Source of the DNA: Pseudomonas weihenstephanensis
GTDB lineage: Bacteria; Pseudomonadota; Gammaproteobacteria; Pseudomonadales; Pseudomonadaceae
Assembly (NCBI RefSeq): GCF_001043055.1
Contig: NZ_JYLF01000001.1
Span: 434,001 to 498,000 of the forward strand
DNA: 64,000 nt
Reading direction: 5' to 3'
The translations under genes were made by a program, and so were the position numbers. Shown here one piece after another: positions 36,705-47,515 of the stretch (positions within the stretch are counted from its first letter, which is position 1; the number at the start of each line of letters is the position of its first letter). The notes beneath the pieces were generated by a model. It did no database searches. It worked only from the letters and a program-made list of their open reading frames with translations, and had not been told where the DNA came from.

Positions 36705-37439
36705 TTAGTGCTGCAAGATTTTGCTGAGGAAGTCCTGGGCGCGCTGTGAGCGGGCGCTTACGTCGCCGAAAAACTCTTCTTTTTCGCAGTCTTCGACGAT
36801 TTTGCCCTGGTCCATGAAGATCACGCGGTTAGCCACTTTGCGTGCAAAACCCATTTCGTGGGTGACGCACATCATGGTCATGCCTTCGTGAGCCAATTGC
36901 ACCATTACGTCGAGCACTTCGTTAACCATCTCAGGGTCGAGGGCCGAAGTGGGTTCATCGAACAGCATGACGATCGGGTCCATCGCCAACGCACGGGCAA
37001 TGGCCACCCGCTGTTGCTGACCGCCCGAAAGCTGGCCCGGATGCTTGTGGGCGTGCGCCGACAGCCCTACGCGCTCCAGCAGTTCCAGGCCCTTTTTGGT
37101 GGCTTCGGCTTTGCTGCGGCCCAGCACCTTGACCTGCGCAATGGTCAGGTTTTCGGTGATGGTCATGTGCGGGAACAGCTCAAAGTGCTGAAACACCATG
37201 CCCACGCGCGAGCGCAGTTTTGGCAGGTTGGTCTTGGGGTCGGCAATCGAGGTGCCGTCGACCACGATGTCGCCTTTCTGGAACGGTTCGAGGGCGTTGA
37301 CGCACTTGATCAGGGTTGATTTGCCGGAGCCGGACGGCCCACAGACCACCACCACTTCACCCTTTTTGACTTCAGTACTGCAATCGGTCAGTACCTGAAA
37401 GTCCCCGTACCACTTGTTGATGTTCTTGATCGAAATCAT
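36705..37439 (-). CDS. aatP: glutamate/aspartate ABC transporter ATP-binding protein
   Basis: The 244-residue polar amino acid ATPase (GltL/GlnQ type) has Walker [10 protein letters not shown], signature [15 protein letters not shown] and Walker [14 protein letters not shown]. The H-loop sits in [14 protein letters not shown]. It powers uptake with AatQ/AatM and the binding protein AatJ. Its start overlaps the aatM stop by 4 bases. Confidence 0.93.
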   Translation of the reverse strand: MISIKNINKWYGDFQVLTDCSTEVKKGEVVVVCGPSGSGKSTLIKCVNALEPFQKGDIVVDGTSIADPKTNLPKLRSRVGMVFQHFELFPHMTITENLTIAQVKVLGRSKAEATKKGLELLERVGLSAHAHKHPGQLSGGQQQRVAIARALAMDPIVMLFDEPTSALDPEMVNEVLDVMVQLAHEGMTMMCVTHEMGFARKVANRVIFMDQGKIVEDCEKEEFFGDVSARSQRAQDFLSKILQH

Positions 37440-38110
37440 ACGGCAAACCTTTTTTGCAGACGCTTGACCAGCAGCGAGGCGGAAAAGCTGATGATGAAAT
37501 ACACCAGACCGGCGAAGATCAGGAACTCATTGGAGCGGCCGATGATATCGCCACTTGAGCGTGAAGCATTGAGGAAATCCACAAGCCCTACGGTGTAAAC
37601 CAGCGAGGTGTCCTGGAACAGAATGATGCTTTGTTGCAGCAGCAACGGGGTCATTTTGCGAAAGGCCTGGGGCAGGATGATCAGGCGCATGGCCTGGCCG
37701 TAACTCATGCCCAGCGCTTTGGCTGCACCCATCTGGCCTTTGGGGATGGCTTGAACGCCTGCGCGTACGATCTCGCAGAAGTAGGCCGCTTCGAACATGA
37801 CAAAAGCCACCATGCACGACTCAAAGGCGCCGATGGGGGTGTCTTCGCCGGTGATCCAGCGCAACACGAACGGCACTGCCAGGTAGAACCAGGTGATGAC
37901 CAGCAGGAGTGGAATCGAGCGGAAGTAGTTCACGTAAGCGCCGGCCAGGTTGGCCATCCACTTGCTCGATGACAAACGCATCAGCGCCAGTACGGTGCCC
38001 AGGGCCACGCCGCCAATCACACCCAATACCATGAGCTTCAAGGTCATGATCATGCCGTTCCACAGGCCCGGCAGGGCAGGGACAATCCCGCTGAAATCGA
38101 AGAAGTCCAT
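37436..38110 (-). CDS. aatM: glutamate/aspartate ABC transporter permease
   Basis: The 224-residue HisM-family permease has about five helices. The EAA loop that contacts the ATPase reads [24 protein letters not shown]. Its start overlaps the aatQ stop (TAATG) and its end overlaps aatP, so all three are translationally coupled. Confidence 0.92.
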   Translation of the reverse strand: MDFFDFSGIVPALPGLWNGMIMTLKLMVLGVIGGVALGTVLALMRLSSSKWMANLAGAYVNYFRSIPLLLVITWFYLAVPFVLRWITGEDTPIGAFESCMVAFVMFEAAYFCEIVRAGVQAIPKGQMGAAKALGMSYGQAMRLIILPQAFRKMTPLLLQQSIILFQDTSLVYTVGLVDFLNASRSSGDIIGRSNEFLIFAGLVYFIISFSASLLVKRLQKRFAV

Positions 38111-38856
38111 TATTTGCCCCCCAGAGACATCAGGCCGGGTACAGCGACTTTCTTCTCGATCAGGCGCATCAGCAGCATCAGGCTCATGTTCAAGGTGAAG
38201 TAGATCAGCGTGGCCAGGGTGAAGGCTTCAAACAGGTTGGCAGAAAACTCGGCCGTCTGTTTGGTTTGCGCCAGCAGCTCCATCAAACCGATCAATGACG
38301 CCACCGACGAGTTCTTGAAGACGTTGAGGAACTCAGAGGTGAGGGGCGGAATGATGATGCGGTAGGCTTGAGGCAGCAGCACGTTCCAGTAGATTTGCGC
38401 CATGCTGAAACCCATTGCACGGGCGGCGGATTCCTGACCGCGCGGCAACGCTTCAATACCGGTGCGTACCTGTTCGCAGACACGGGCGGCAGTAAACAGC
38501 CCCAGACACACAACAACGCTCAGGTAGGCAGAGGTGGTCGGGTTGAGGTCCTGTTTGTACCACTCCTGCAAGTTTGGTGGCAGCAGATCGGGTACCAGGA
38601 AGTACCAGATAAACAGCTGCACCAGCAGCGGTACGTTACGGAAAATTTCCACGTAAACCGTGGCGATGCCTGCGATAAAACGGTTCGGCAGTGTGCGCAT
38701 AACGCCCAGCAGCGAACCCAATACCAGCGCAACAATCCAGGCAACGACAGCGATCGCGATGGTCCAGCCCAAGCCCGAAATAAACCAGTCGAGATATGTC
38801 TCGCTGCCTACGCCGGTGGACTTGAAGAACACGGTCCAGTCCCAGTTGTAATTCAT
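38110..38856 (-). CDS. aatQ: glutamate/aspartate ABC transporter permease
   Basis: The 248-residue HisM-family permease starts MNYNWDWTVFFKSTG. It has about five helices and the EAA loop CEQVRTGIEALPRGQESAARAMGFS. The ATG at 38854-38856 has GGGAGA 5 bases upstream and agrees with the family start; in-frame codons further upstream are not conserved. It pairs with AatM to form the transmembrane channel. Confidence 0.92.
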   Translation of the reverse strand: MNYNWDWTVFFKSTGVGSETYLDWFISGLGWTIAIAVVAWIVALVLGSLLGVMRTLPNRFIAGIATVYVEIFRNVPLLVQLFIWYFLVPDLLPPNLQEWYKQDLNPTTSAYLSVVVCLGLFTAARVCEQVRTGIEALPRGQESAARAMGFSMAQIYWNVLLPQAYRIIIPPLTSEFLNVFKNSSVASLIGLMELLAQTKQTAEFSANLFEAFTLATLIYFTLNMSLMLLMRLIEKKVAVPGLMSLGGK

Positions 38857-39059
38857 GCAGGGTCTCCCCTCAGTTGGTTCTATAAACACGCACTTGCTTC
38901 AGGGAATCCGTTCACACCTGACACGATCGTCAGGCACACACTCCCCGCTCGACAACCAGCGGGTCGAGTGCTTTCTCATGCAGTCAGTAGCGAGTACAGC
39001 AGGTGATCCAAACATCCCGAGTGCGATCGTTCACACTCGGGAGTCAATACAGGCCGCTA

Positions 39060-39974
39060 TCAGATTTTGACTTCTGGCGCTGGTTTGTCGTTTGGATTGG
39101 CGATCAGCTCTTTGACCTTGTCGCTCATCGGGAACATGAGGTTCAGGCCTTTAGGCGGGATTGGCGATTCGAACCACTTGGCGTAGGACTTGTTGACGTC
39201 GCCGGACTTGTAGTACGCAACGATGGCGTCATCCACGGCTTTTTTGAAATCCGGGTCGCCTTTGCGCACCATGCACGCGTAGATTTCATACGACTGTGGC
39301 GTGCCTGTTACGGCCCAGTCAGTTGGCTTCTTGGCTTTGGCCATTTCACCGGCCAGCAGGGCGTCGTCCATCATGAACGCAACAGCGCGGCCCGACTCCA
39401 GCATGTTGAAGGCTTCGCCGTGGTCTTTGGCCGAGATCACGTTCATGCCCATTTGCTTGTCGGCGTTCATGGACTTGAGGATGCGCTCGGACGTTGTACC
39501 CGCGGTGGTCACGACGTTCTTGCCTTTGAGATCAGCGAAATCTTTGTAGGTCGAGTCTTTTTTGGACAGCAGACGGGTACCGATTTCGAAGATGCCGAGC
39601 GAGAAGTCGACTTGCTGAGCGCGCTCTGCGTTGTTGGTGGTGGAGCCACATTCAACGTCAACAGTGCCGTTTTGTACCAGCGGGATACGGGTCTGGGAGG
39701 TGACCAGGTTGTACTTGACCTTCAGCTCAGGCATGTCGAGTTGCTTTTTCAGCCCTTCAACGATTGCCAGTTGCACATCGTGGGAGTAGCCAACCGGCTT
39801 GCCGGAAGCGTCCGCGATGTAAGAGAACGGGATGGAGGAGTCACGATGCCCGAGGGTGATGGTGCCGGATTCTTTGATTTTCTTCAGTGTGCCGGTCAAT
39901 TCGGCAGCAAAAACTGGAGTGCTAATCAGAGCGGCAGCAATAGCTGCGGCCAAAAGTTGCGGAACGATGCGCAT
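39060..39974 (-). CDS. aatJ: periplasmic glutamate/aspartate-binding protein
   Basis: The 304-residue protein has a signal peptide (RIVPQLLAAAIAAALISTPVFA). A family-3 solute-binding domain follows: GTLKKIKESGTITLGHRDSS, then VECGSTTNNAERAQQVDFS, the GltI pattern. It captures glutamate and aspartate for AatQMP. The ATG at 39972-39974 has GAGGAAA upstream. It is first in the aatJQMP operon; 203 bp separate it from aatQ. A sigma-54 promoter and AauR-type sites lie upstream. Confidence 0.94.
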   Translation of the reverse strand: MRIVPQLLAAAIAAALISTPVFAAELTGTLKKIKESGTITLGHRDSSIPFSYIADASGKPVGYSHDVQLAIVEGLKKQLDMPELKVKYNLVTSQTRIPLVQNGTVDVECGSTTNNAERAQQVDFSLGIFEIGTRLLSKKDSTYKDFADLKGKNVVTTAGTTSERILKSMNADKQMGMNVISAKDHGEAFNMLESGRAVAFMMDDALLAGEMAKAKKPTDWAVTGTPQSYEIYACMVRKGDPDFKKAVDDAIVAYYKSGDVNKSYAKWFESPIPPKGLNLMFPMSDKVKELIANPNDKPAPEVKI

Positions 39975-40084
39975 CGGTGTTTCCTCGACATTGTTTTTTT
40001 TATTGAGCCAGTTCACTGGACCCTTTATGTACTTCGAGCCACTCAACAGGCTAACGCTGTTTAAGCAGTCGGCCCTGAGTGTAG

Positions 40085-40100
40085 AGCATGAGTCGTGCCA
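40085..40100 (-). promoter_or_regulatory. sigma-54 promoter of aatJQMP
   Basis: On the minus strand the bases read TGGCACGACTCATGCT. GG and GC are 10 bases apart, as required at -24/-12, and TGGCAC matches the -24 consensus fully. Transcription would begin near 40073, leaving a leader of about 100 bases before the aatJ ATG. Confidence 0.85.
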
Positions 40101-40177
40101 GACTTTAAAAATAACTTTAAGTCTTTGTTTTATATCGGTTTATTTGTTTATGGAGTGCGGAGGCAAAGCCCCTGTCG

Positions 40178-40191
40178 CCCGGAAAGCCGAA
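40178..40191. promoter_or_regulatory. AauR-type site, proximal (imperfect)
   Basis: CCCGGAAAGCCGAA matches TTCGG-N4-CCGAA except for the first two bases. Its centre is 32 bp from that of the distal site, three helical turns, so two dimers would sit on one DNA face upstream of the sigma-54 promoter. Confidence 0.7.
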
Positions 40192-40209
40192 TAGGCATGG
40201 GCAAGGCTG

Positions 40210-40223
40210 TTCGGAAATCCGAA
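40210..40223. promoter_or_regulatory. AauR-type site, distal (perfect)
   Basis: TTCGGAAATCCGAA fits the palindrome TTCGG-N4-CCGAA reported for AauR in P. putida with no mismatch. It lies about 110 bp upstream of the promoter elements, where enhancer-binding proteins usually bind. Confidence 0.82.
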
Positions 40224-40243
40224 TGAAGGGAGGGCAGAAGGCC

Positions 40244-40273
40244 ACCTCTAGGGGCGAATTCGCCCCTAGAGGT
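40244..40273. repeat. perfect 30-bp palindrome between glpD and the aat promoter region
   Basis: ACCTCTAGGGGCGAA is followed directly by its reverse complement and then TTTT on the plus strand. It lies 18 bp beyond the glpD stop and 20 bp from the distal AauR site. It may end glpD transcription or be a REP-like element; the T run favours plus-strand termination only. Confidence 0.75.
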
Positions 40274-40290
40274 TTTGCGAGGTTTGGGCG

Positions 40291-41829
40291 TTAAGCCGCT
40301 TCAACTTTACGGTGTTTGAGGTTGAGGCTGGTCATGTATTGCGCCAGGTGTTCCTGCTCTTCAGCGGTGGTGAACAGGCCCAGCTTGGTGCGACGCCACA
40401 GGATGTCGTGTGCATCCAGTGCCCATTCCTGACTGCACAGGTAATCCACTTCACGGCTATAGAGGCCGCTGCCGATGTGCTCACCCATGTCTTCAAGGCT
40501 TTGAGCGCCGTCCAGCAGGCGCCATGCGCGGTTGCCGTAAGTGATTGCCCAGCGTTTGGCAATGGCAGCATCGAGCCAGCTGTGAGCGTTAATCAGGGCG
40601 GCACTCAAGGCAGCCGGGGTGGTCATGTCTTCGCCGCCAGGCAGTGTGGCGCTGGCAGTCCAGCTTGGCTTGATGTGCGTGAAAAAGGGCGTCAGTTGCG
40701 CCATCGCCGATTCAGCCAGTTTGCGATACGTGGTCAGCTTGCCACCGAATACCGACAACAGAGGCGCTTCACCCGGTATGCCGGACAGGGCCAGGGTGTA
40801 GTCGCGTGTCACAGCCGACGGGTTATCGGATTCGTCGTTGCACAGGGGGCGCACGCCGGAGTAAGTGCGCAAGATATCGGCACGGCTTACCTGCTTTTTG
40901 AAGTGGGCGTTGACCACGTTCAGCAAGTACTCGGTTTCTTCTTCGGTAATGCTGACCTTGGCCGGATCGCCGGTGTATTCGCGGTCAGTGGTACCGATGA
41001 TGGTGAACTGGTCCATGTACGGAATGGTGAACACAATCCGCTGGTCTTCGTTTTGCAGGATGAACGCATTCGGCGCGTCATACAGCTTGGGCACGATCAA
41101 GTGGCTGCCTTGAATCAGGCGGATGCCATACGGCGATTCGAGCTTGAGGTCGTCCTTGATGAACTTGGCAACCCAGGGGCCAGCCGCGTTGACCAGCGCT
41201 TTACTGCGAATCGAGAACACGCTGCCGTCAGCGCGCTCCAGGTTCAATTCCCACAAGCCTTTGCTGCGACGAGCCCCTACACAGCGGGTTTGGGTATGCA
41301 CATGAGCGCCATTTTCGCGCGCGGCCATCGCATTGAGCACGACGAGGCGGGCGTCATCGACCCAGCAATCCGAATATTCGAAGCCTTTAGTAATTTCAGC
41401 TTTAAGCGGGCTGTCTGCACCGAACTTGAGGCTGTTGGAGCCTGCCAGCTTTTCACGCTTACCCAAATGGTCGTAAAGGAACAGACCTGCGCGGATCATC
41501 CAGCCAGGACGCAGATGGGGGCGGTGTGGCAACACGAAACGCATCGGTTTAACGATGTGTGGGGCTTTGGCCAAGAGCACTTCACGCTCAGCCAGGGCTT
41601 CTCGCACCAGGCGGAACTCGTAATGTTCGAGGTAGCGCAGACCGCCGTGAATCAGCTTGCTGCTGGCTGACGATGTGTGGCTGGCGAGGTCATCTTTTTC
41701 ACACAGAAAAACCGACAAGCCGCGCCCGGCTGCGTCTGCGGCGATGCCGACACCGTTGATCCCGCCGCCAATCACGGCAACATCGTAGACCTCAGCGAGA
41801 GGGGTGGCAGGCAAGGTGTTGTGCGACAT
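40291..41829 (-). CDS. glpD: aerobic glycerol-3-phosphate dehydrogenase
   Basis: The 512-residue flavoprotein has an FAD-binding start DVAVIGGGINGVGIAADAAGRG, then HTSSASSKLIHGGLRYLEHYEF, and GTTDREYTGDP in the catalytic part. It oxidises glycerol 3-phosphate to dihydroxyacetone phosphate at the inner membrane and feeds electrons to quinone. It is the last of the glpF-glpK-glpR-glpD series on this strand but has its own 279-bp leader with GlpR-like dyads, so it is likely induced by glycerol 3-phosphate separately. Confidence 0.96.
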   Translation of the reverse strand: MSHNTLPATPLAEVYDVAVIGGGINGVGIAADAAGRGLSVFLCEKDDLASHTSSASSKLIHGGLRYLEHYEFRLVREALAEREVLLAKAPHIVKPMRFVLPHRPHLRPGWMIRAGLFLYDHLGKREKLAGSNSLKFGADSPLKAEITKGFEYSDCWVDDARLVVLNAMAARENGAHVHTQTRCVGARRSKGLWELNLERADGSVFSIRSKALVNAAGPWVAKFIKDDLKLESPYGIRLIQGSHLIVPKLYDAPNAFILQNEDQRIVFTIPYMDQFTIIGTTDREYTGDPAKVSITEEETEYLLNVVNAHFKKQVSRADILRTYSGVRPLCNDESDNPSAVTRDYTLALSGIPGEAPLLSVFGGKLTTYRKLAESAMAQLTPFFTHIKPSWTASATLPGGEDMTTPAALSAALINAHSWLDAAIAKRWAITYGNRAWRLLDGAQSLEDMGEHIGSGLYSREVDYLCSQEWALDAHDILWRRTKLGLFTTAEEQEHLAQYMTSLNLKHRKVEAA

Positions 41830-41862
41830 GGATGAGCCTCGCGTTGTTTACGCATATTTGAA

Positions 41863-41890
41863 TTCGAACATTAATGTTCATTTTCGAAAA
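41863..41890 (-). promoter_or_regulatory. GlpR-like operator upstream of glpD
   Basis: GAACATTAATGTTC (41866-41879) is a perfect palindrome. It runs into a second dyad-like stretch, ATGTTCATTTTCGAAAAT. Both contain the ATGTTCG/CGAACAT half-sites known from E. coli GlpR. A further TTCGAACATTTT lies at about 41968. The position, 37 bp before the glpD ATG, suits repression. Confidence 0.65.
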
Positions 41891-41997
41891 TGGTAGCGGA
41901 TAAACAGGCGGGCAGCCAGCACCCTTCGATTGAAAAAACTCATCGAAGAGGGCTGAAAGGAAGAATTTCGAACATTTTGCCGATATGCATTAGGTAG

Positions 41998-42091
41998 AAG
42001 CTGCTGATGCACGAAGGCTGCTTCTTGATCTCTGGCCACTATCTATTACGAAATAACCGCCAAAAATCGCAGCCTGCCCTAACGCCTACAG
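41998..42091. repeat. degenerate palindromic repeat (copy 3)
   Basis: A left part with GCTGATGCACGAAGGCTGC and TTGATCTC and a right part with ATCGCAGCCTGCCC and ACGCCTACAG resemble the repeats at 22245 and 25671, but the central part has diverged. It lies between glpR and glpD. Confidence 0.5.
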
Positions 42092-42108
42092 ATTAGCGTG
42101 GCATGTGG

Positions 42109-42864
42109 TTACACCACTTCGAGGCGGATTTTGTTCTGGGCCAACAATTGAGCCAGCTCCGGCACGGGTGGTTGATCGGTCACCAGGCAATCAATCAGTG
42201 TAATTGGACCCAGGCGTACCATCGCGTTACGTCCGAACTTGCTGGAGTCTGCGGCCAGTATGGTTTGTCGGGCATTGGCAATGATGGCTTGGGAAACGCG
42301 TACTTCCTGGTAGTCGAAGTCCAGCAGGCTGCCGTCTGAATCGATACCGCTGATACCCACCAAGGCGTAGTCGAATTTGAATTGGTTTATGAAGTCGACA
42401 CTGGCCTGACCAACGATGCCGCCGTCGCGACGCACGTTACCGCCTGCAATCAGGACTTCAAAGTCATCCTTGGCGCTCAGAATTGAGGCGACATGCAGGT
42501 TGTTGGTGATGATTTTCAGGTGGCTATGGTTGAGCAACGCTCTGGCTATCGACTCGGTGGTGGTGCCGATGTTGATAAAGATCGAGGCGTGGTCAGGAAT
42601 CTGAGCAGCGATGGCTTCGCCGATACGGCGTTTTTCATCGCGCATTTGATCCGCGCGCATGGCGTAGGCGGTGTTTTCAACACTGGAGTCATAGGCTGCT
42701 CCACCGTGGTAGCGACGCAACAAATCGGCTTCGGCCAATTGGTTGATATCGCGACGAATGGTCTGCGGCGTGACGACGAACAACTGCGCCATTTCCTCGA
42801 TGCTGACATAGCCGCGCTCGCGAACGAGTTCGAGGATCTGCTGTTGGCGTGGAGGCAGATTCAT
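42109..42864 (-). CDS. glpR: DeoR-family glycerol-3-phosphate regulon repressor
   Basis: The 251-residue protein starts with the DeoR helix-turn-helix ([38 protein letters not shown]). A sugar-phosphate sensor domain follows with [15 protein letters not shown] and [21 protein letters not shown] lies before the ATG at 42862-42864; codons upstream in frame are not conserved. It represses glp genes until glycerol 3-phosphate binds. It sits between glpK and glpD, as usual in Pseudomonas. Confidence 0.95.
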   Translation of the reverse strand: MNLPPRQQQILELVRERGYVSIEEMAQLFVVTPQTIRRDINQLAEADLLRRYHGGAAYDSSVENTAYAMRADQMRDEKRRIGEAIAAQIPDHASIFINIGTTTESIARALLNHSHLKIITNNLHVASILSAKDDFEVLIAGGNVRRDGGIVGQASVDFINQFKFDYALVGISGIDSDGSLLDFDYQEVRVSQAIIANARQTILAADSSKFGRNAMVRLGPITLIDCLVTDQPPVPELAQLLAQNKIRLEVV

Positions 42865-42954
42865 GGAGTTTCCTTTGGGCGGCGAAGCAAATTCGCCCAT
42901 GATGCCGCAGGAAAGCGCCGCCTGCTACTCACAGGCGCCATGAAGTCAGTTGAT

Positions 42955-42983
42955 AGAAGCCGACGCCTCAGGCGTCAGCTTCT
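42955..42983 (-). terminator. hairpin downstream of glpK
   Basis: AGAAGCCGACGCC pairs with GGCGTCAGCTTCT around a TCA loop, with one mismatch. It begins 18 bp beyond the glpK stop. A T run is lacking, so it may work as an attenuating hairpin or Rho-linked end. Confidence 0.6.
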
Positions 42984-43000
42984 GGCATTGCCTGCCTTGC

Positions 43001-44536
<1,536 letters not shown>

Positions 44537-44595
44537 TCAGGGCGCGAGAGCGTTAACGGGCAGTGATCTGCTGCGCCCCGTTTCATAAATCGATG

Positions 44596-45444
44596 TCAGG
44601 ACGCTGTTTTTACCTCAGCGCTGGCTTGGGCATCCGTTGCCACAGCTTCGACGGCAGGCAGGTGGCGGGCAATCATCCCGCGATAAATCGCTGCGCCGAG
44701 GCAGGCACCGACGATCGGTGCAAAGATAGGAACCAGGAAATAAGGGATATCCCGCGCGCCGGTGAAAGAAACTTCCCCCCAGCCCGCAAAAAAAGTCATC
44801 AGCTTAGGCCCGAAATCACGTGCAGGGTTCATCGCAAAGCCGGTCAGCGGGCCCATCGAGCTGCCAATCACCGCAATCAGCAAGCCAATCAGCAACGGCG
44901 CCAATGGGCCGCGTGGCAGACCATTCTTGTCATCAGTGAGGGCCATGATTACGCCCATCAGGATAGCGGTGATCACCATCTCAACCATAAACGCCTGCAA
45001 AGTTGAGAGCGCCGGGTGCGGGTAGGTTGAGAACACCGACGCCAACTCCAGGCTTTCCTTGCTGCCGCGTACCATCTGGTGAGTTTGTTCGTAATCGAAG
45101 AACAGGTTGCTGTAGAGGGTGTACACCAATGCCGCCGCGCAGAAGGCACCCGCCACTTGGGCGAGGATGTAAAACGGCAGTTTTCGTTTTTCAAAATCGG
45201 TGAACAGGCACAGCGCGATGCTGACTGCGGGGTTTAAGTGTGCGCCTGAAACTCCCGCGGTCAGGTAAATCGCCATGCTGACGCCAATGCCCCAGATGAT
45301 GCTGATTTCCCAGAGGCCAAAGCTGGCGCCCGCCACCTTGAGGGCTGCGACACAACCTGTACCAAAGAAGATGAGAAGTGCGGTGCCGAGAAACTCGGCC
45401 ATACACTGGCCTGAAAGCGTAGGGTGCTGCGATGCAGTCGTCAT
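44596..45444 (-). CDS. glpF: glycerol facilitator, aquaporin family
   Basis: The 282-residue channel has six helices and the two aquaporin half-helices: GAHLNPAVS and FAMNPARDFGP, where Asp after NPAR marks glycerol facilitators. GAGGT stands 6 bases before the ATG at 45442-45444; an upstream in-frame start would only add a lysine-rich stretch. It admits glycerol for GlpK. Confidence 0.96.
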   Translation of the reverse strand: MTTASQHPTLSGQCMAEFLGTALLIFFGTGCVAALKVAGASFGLWEISIIWGIGVSMAIYLTAGVSGAHLNPAVSIALCLFTDFEKRKLPFYILAQVAGAFCAAALVYTLYSNLFFDYEQTHQMVRGSKESLELASVFSTYPHPALSTLQAFMVEMVITAILMGVIMALTDDKNGLPRGPLAPLLIGLLIAVIGSSMGPLTGFAMNPARDFGPKLMTFFAGWGEVSFTGARDIPYFLVPIFAPIVGACLGAAIYRGMIARHLPAVEAVATDAQASAEVKTAS

Positions 45445-45822
45445 TTGAAACCTCTTTTTTGTTTTTTTTGACATCGTCAGTCAGGTTGGTCGTGAAGCTG
45501 CACAAAAACCGGGAAGCTTTGCGCCCGGTTTTCGTGTGCGGATAAAAATGTTCAGGTATCGAGCGTTTATATTCAGAATCGAAAAAATATAGACAAGAAA
45601 CACCGCTGTCAAAGGTCGAAAGTGAACGAGCCGTCGTATTCTGACTTTTGGGAGATGTTTTGGGGCTTGTTTTTCTGTAAGCAAAGGCTACAAATTGGTA
45701 GGGTCAGGTGTAACGATTCATCAGGGATTTAATTCGGAACGCCCGTTCCAATGCCTTTTTACGGGCCGATGGCCTAAAATCCGCACGCGACTGTCTTTAT
45801 TCACTCCACGATTGGAACGCAC
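45445..45822. promoter_or_regulatory. glpFK leader with GlpR-like site (45546-45568) and ybaK promoter region
   Basis: AAATGTTCAGGTATCGAGCG (45546-45565) resembles the E. coli GlpR operator ATGTTCG-N4-CGAACAT, with a good left and a poor right half. It lies about 100 bp before glpF. The remaining bases up to the divergent ybaK start show no other pattern I can name. Confidence 0.5.
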
Positions 45823-46293
45823 ATGACCCCCGCACTGGACCTGCTGAAAAAAGTTTGCGCGCCACACCGGGTACACAGCTATGAGCACGACCCCAAAGCG
45901 CCTTCTTATGGTCTTGAGGCCGCAGAGAAACTGGGGCTGGAGCCTGTTCGGGTGTTTAAGACGCTGTTGGCGAGCAGTGAAAAAGGTGAGTTGTTGGTTG
46001 CTGTTGTACCGGTCGTCGGAAGTCTTGATCTCAAAGCGTTGGCTCAGGCGGCAGGGGTTAAAAAAACCGAGATGGCTGACCCTGCGGCGGCGCAAAGAGC
46101 GACAGGGTATTTGCTGGGTGGGATCAGTCCGCTGGGACAAAAGAAGCGTCTGCGTACTTTTATAGATAGCAGTGCACAGGCTTTCACCACCCTTTATGTG
46201 AGTGCGGGGCGACGCGGGCTTGAGGTCGAGCTGGCGCCTGGCGTGTTGGCAGCGCAGACACAGGCTACCTTTGCCGACATTGGGCGAGGTTGA
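45823..46293 (+). CDS. ybaK: Cys-tRNA(Pro) deacylase YbaK/EbsC
   Basis: The 156-residue protein has the YbaK/ProRS-editing fold: ALDLLKKVCAPHRVHSYEHD, LEPVRVFKTLLASSEKGELLVAVVPV and GYLLGGISPLGQKKRLRTFID. YbaK removes cysteine wrongly attached to proline tRNA. It is a single gene divergent from glpF and convergent with the ABC ATPase. A 9-bp hairpin (GCCGCTACA at 46297 with TGTAGCGGC at 46325) follows it. Confidence 0.93.
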   Translation: MTPALDLLKKVCAPHRVHSYEHDPKAPSYGLEAAEKLGLEPVRVFKTLLASSEKGELLVAVVPVVGSLDLKALAQAAGVKKTEMADPAAAQRATGYLLGGISPLGQKKRLRTFIDSSAQAFTTLYVSAGRRGLEVELAPGVLAAQTQATFADIGRG

Positions 46294-46405
46294 TCAGCCG
46301 CTACAGACGTCAGTATTTACGCGATGTAGCGGCGCGGTTGCGGGTTAAGCCGCTCGGGAGCACAGCGCCTGCACGTTATGCATCCGTGTGGGCGGGTTGT
46401 CGTTT

Positions 46406-47515
46406 TCAGTGGGACGTGCTGAAACGTCTTACGCCAGCCTCGCAGTGCGGGATTTGCGCTGCGGTGCTGCCACTGGTTTGAAACATCACTAAATGCTCTG
46501 CCGCGACCCGGATGCCCACTTCTGTACCAGGCAAATGGTCCACGTGGCTTGGGAAAATGGATTCCAGCTGGCTGCCTGTCGGTAATTGCAGACGATACAG
46601 CGTTGAAGCCCCCAAGAAGGTTTTACCGATAATGCGCGCTTTCAAGTTGCTGTCCGGTGCGTAGACGATGTCGTCCGGGCGCAGTAATACATCGACAGCA
46701 CACCCTGTTGGCCAGGTATAAGCCCGATTGCCTTGCAACACGCCCAGCTCGGTCTGAACCGATTCCGGGCTGAGTAACTGGCCACGAATGAAGTAACCCT
46801 GGCCAATAAAACTTGCGACATAGGGTGTGAGCGGTTCGTGATACAGGTTGTAGGGCGTATCCCATTGTTCGAGACGACCTTCCTTGAACACGCCGACGTG
46901 GTCGCTGACAGCGAAGGCTTCTTCTTGATCGTGTGTCACCAAAATCGCACTGGTGCCACGGGCTTTCAGAATGTCCCGTACCTCGTGGCTCAGCTTGCGC
47001 CGCAACTCACCGTCCAGGTTCGAGAACGGCTCATCAAGCAATAGCAGTTGCGGTTCTGGCGCCAGCGCACGGGCGAGTGCTACACGCTGCTGTTGCCCAC
47101 CCGATAGCTCGTGGGGGAAACGCTTGCCCAGGTTCTTCAGGTTGACCAGTTCGAGCAACTCTTCAGTAATGCGCTCTTTGTCTGGAAGTTTGCGAATACC
47201 GAACGCAATGTTGTCCGCCACGCTGAGATGGGGAAACAGCGCGTAGTCCTGAAACACCATGCCGATCCGGCGTTTTTCGGGCGCCAAGGTGAATCCGGCG
47301 CTGGAGATGATTTCACCGCCTAGCTGGATTTCTCCTTGATGAACGGGTTCAAAGCCTGCAATCGCGCGCAAGGTTGTGGTTTTGCCACACCCTGAAGAGC
47401 CCAGCAGACACCCGATGTCGCCTGCATTGAGGTGCAAGTTGAGGTTCTGTACCACGCTCTGGCCTTGATACCCGCAGGCCAGATCGCGCAGGTTAAGCAG
47501 TAGAGGCTGACTCAT
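46406..47515 (-). CDS. orphan FbpC/PotA-type ABC transporter ATP-binding protein
   Basis: The 369-residue importer ATPase has Walker [11 protein letters not shown]-loop [12 protein letters not shown], signature [15 protein letters not shown] and Walker [15 protein letters not shown]-terminal TOBE-like domain follows ([11 protein letters not shown]). It looks most like ferric iron or polyamine/sulfate ATPases. No permease or binding protein is adjacent. Its ATG overlaps the argF stop by 4 bases. An ATPase beside argF is also my recollection of P. aeruginosa, so the linkage appears old; what it transports is unknown. Confidence 0.87.
   Translation of the reverse strand: MSQPLLLNLRDLACGYQGQSVVQNLNLHLNAGDIGCLLGSSGCGKTTTLRAIAGFEPVHQGEIQLGGEIISSAGFTLAPEKRRIGMVFQDYALFPHLSVADNIAFGIRKLPDKERITEELLELVNLKNLGKRFPHELSGGQQQRVALARALAPEPQLLLLDEPFSNLDGELRRKLSHEVRDILKARGTSAILVTHDQEEAFAVSDHVGVFKEGRLEQWDTPYNLYHEPLTPYVASFIGQGYFIRGQLLSPESVQTELGVLQGNRAYTWPTGCAVDVLLRPDDIVYAPDSNLKARIIGKTFLGASTLYRLQLPTGSQLESIFPSHVDHLPGTEVGIRVAAEHLVMFQTSGSTAAQIPHCEAGVRRFSTSH

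Noticed and set aside
39003..40064. 353-codon open frame opposite aatJ
   Set aside because: The antisense frame covers a well-conserved binding protein and shows no protein family features.
40312..41670. 452-codon open frame opposite glpD
   Set aside because: Antisense shadow of glpD; sequence is low in family-like motifs and has no start signal.
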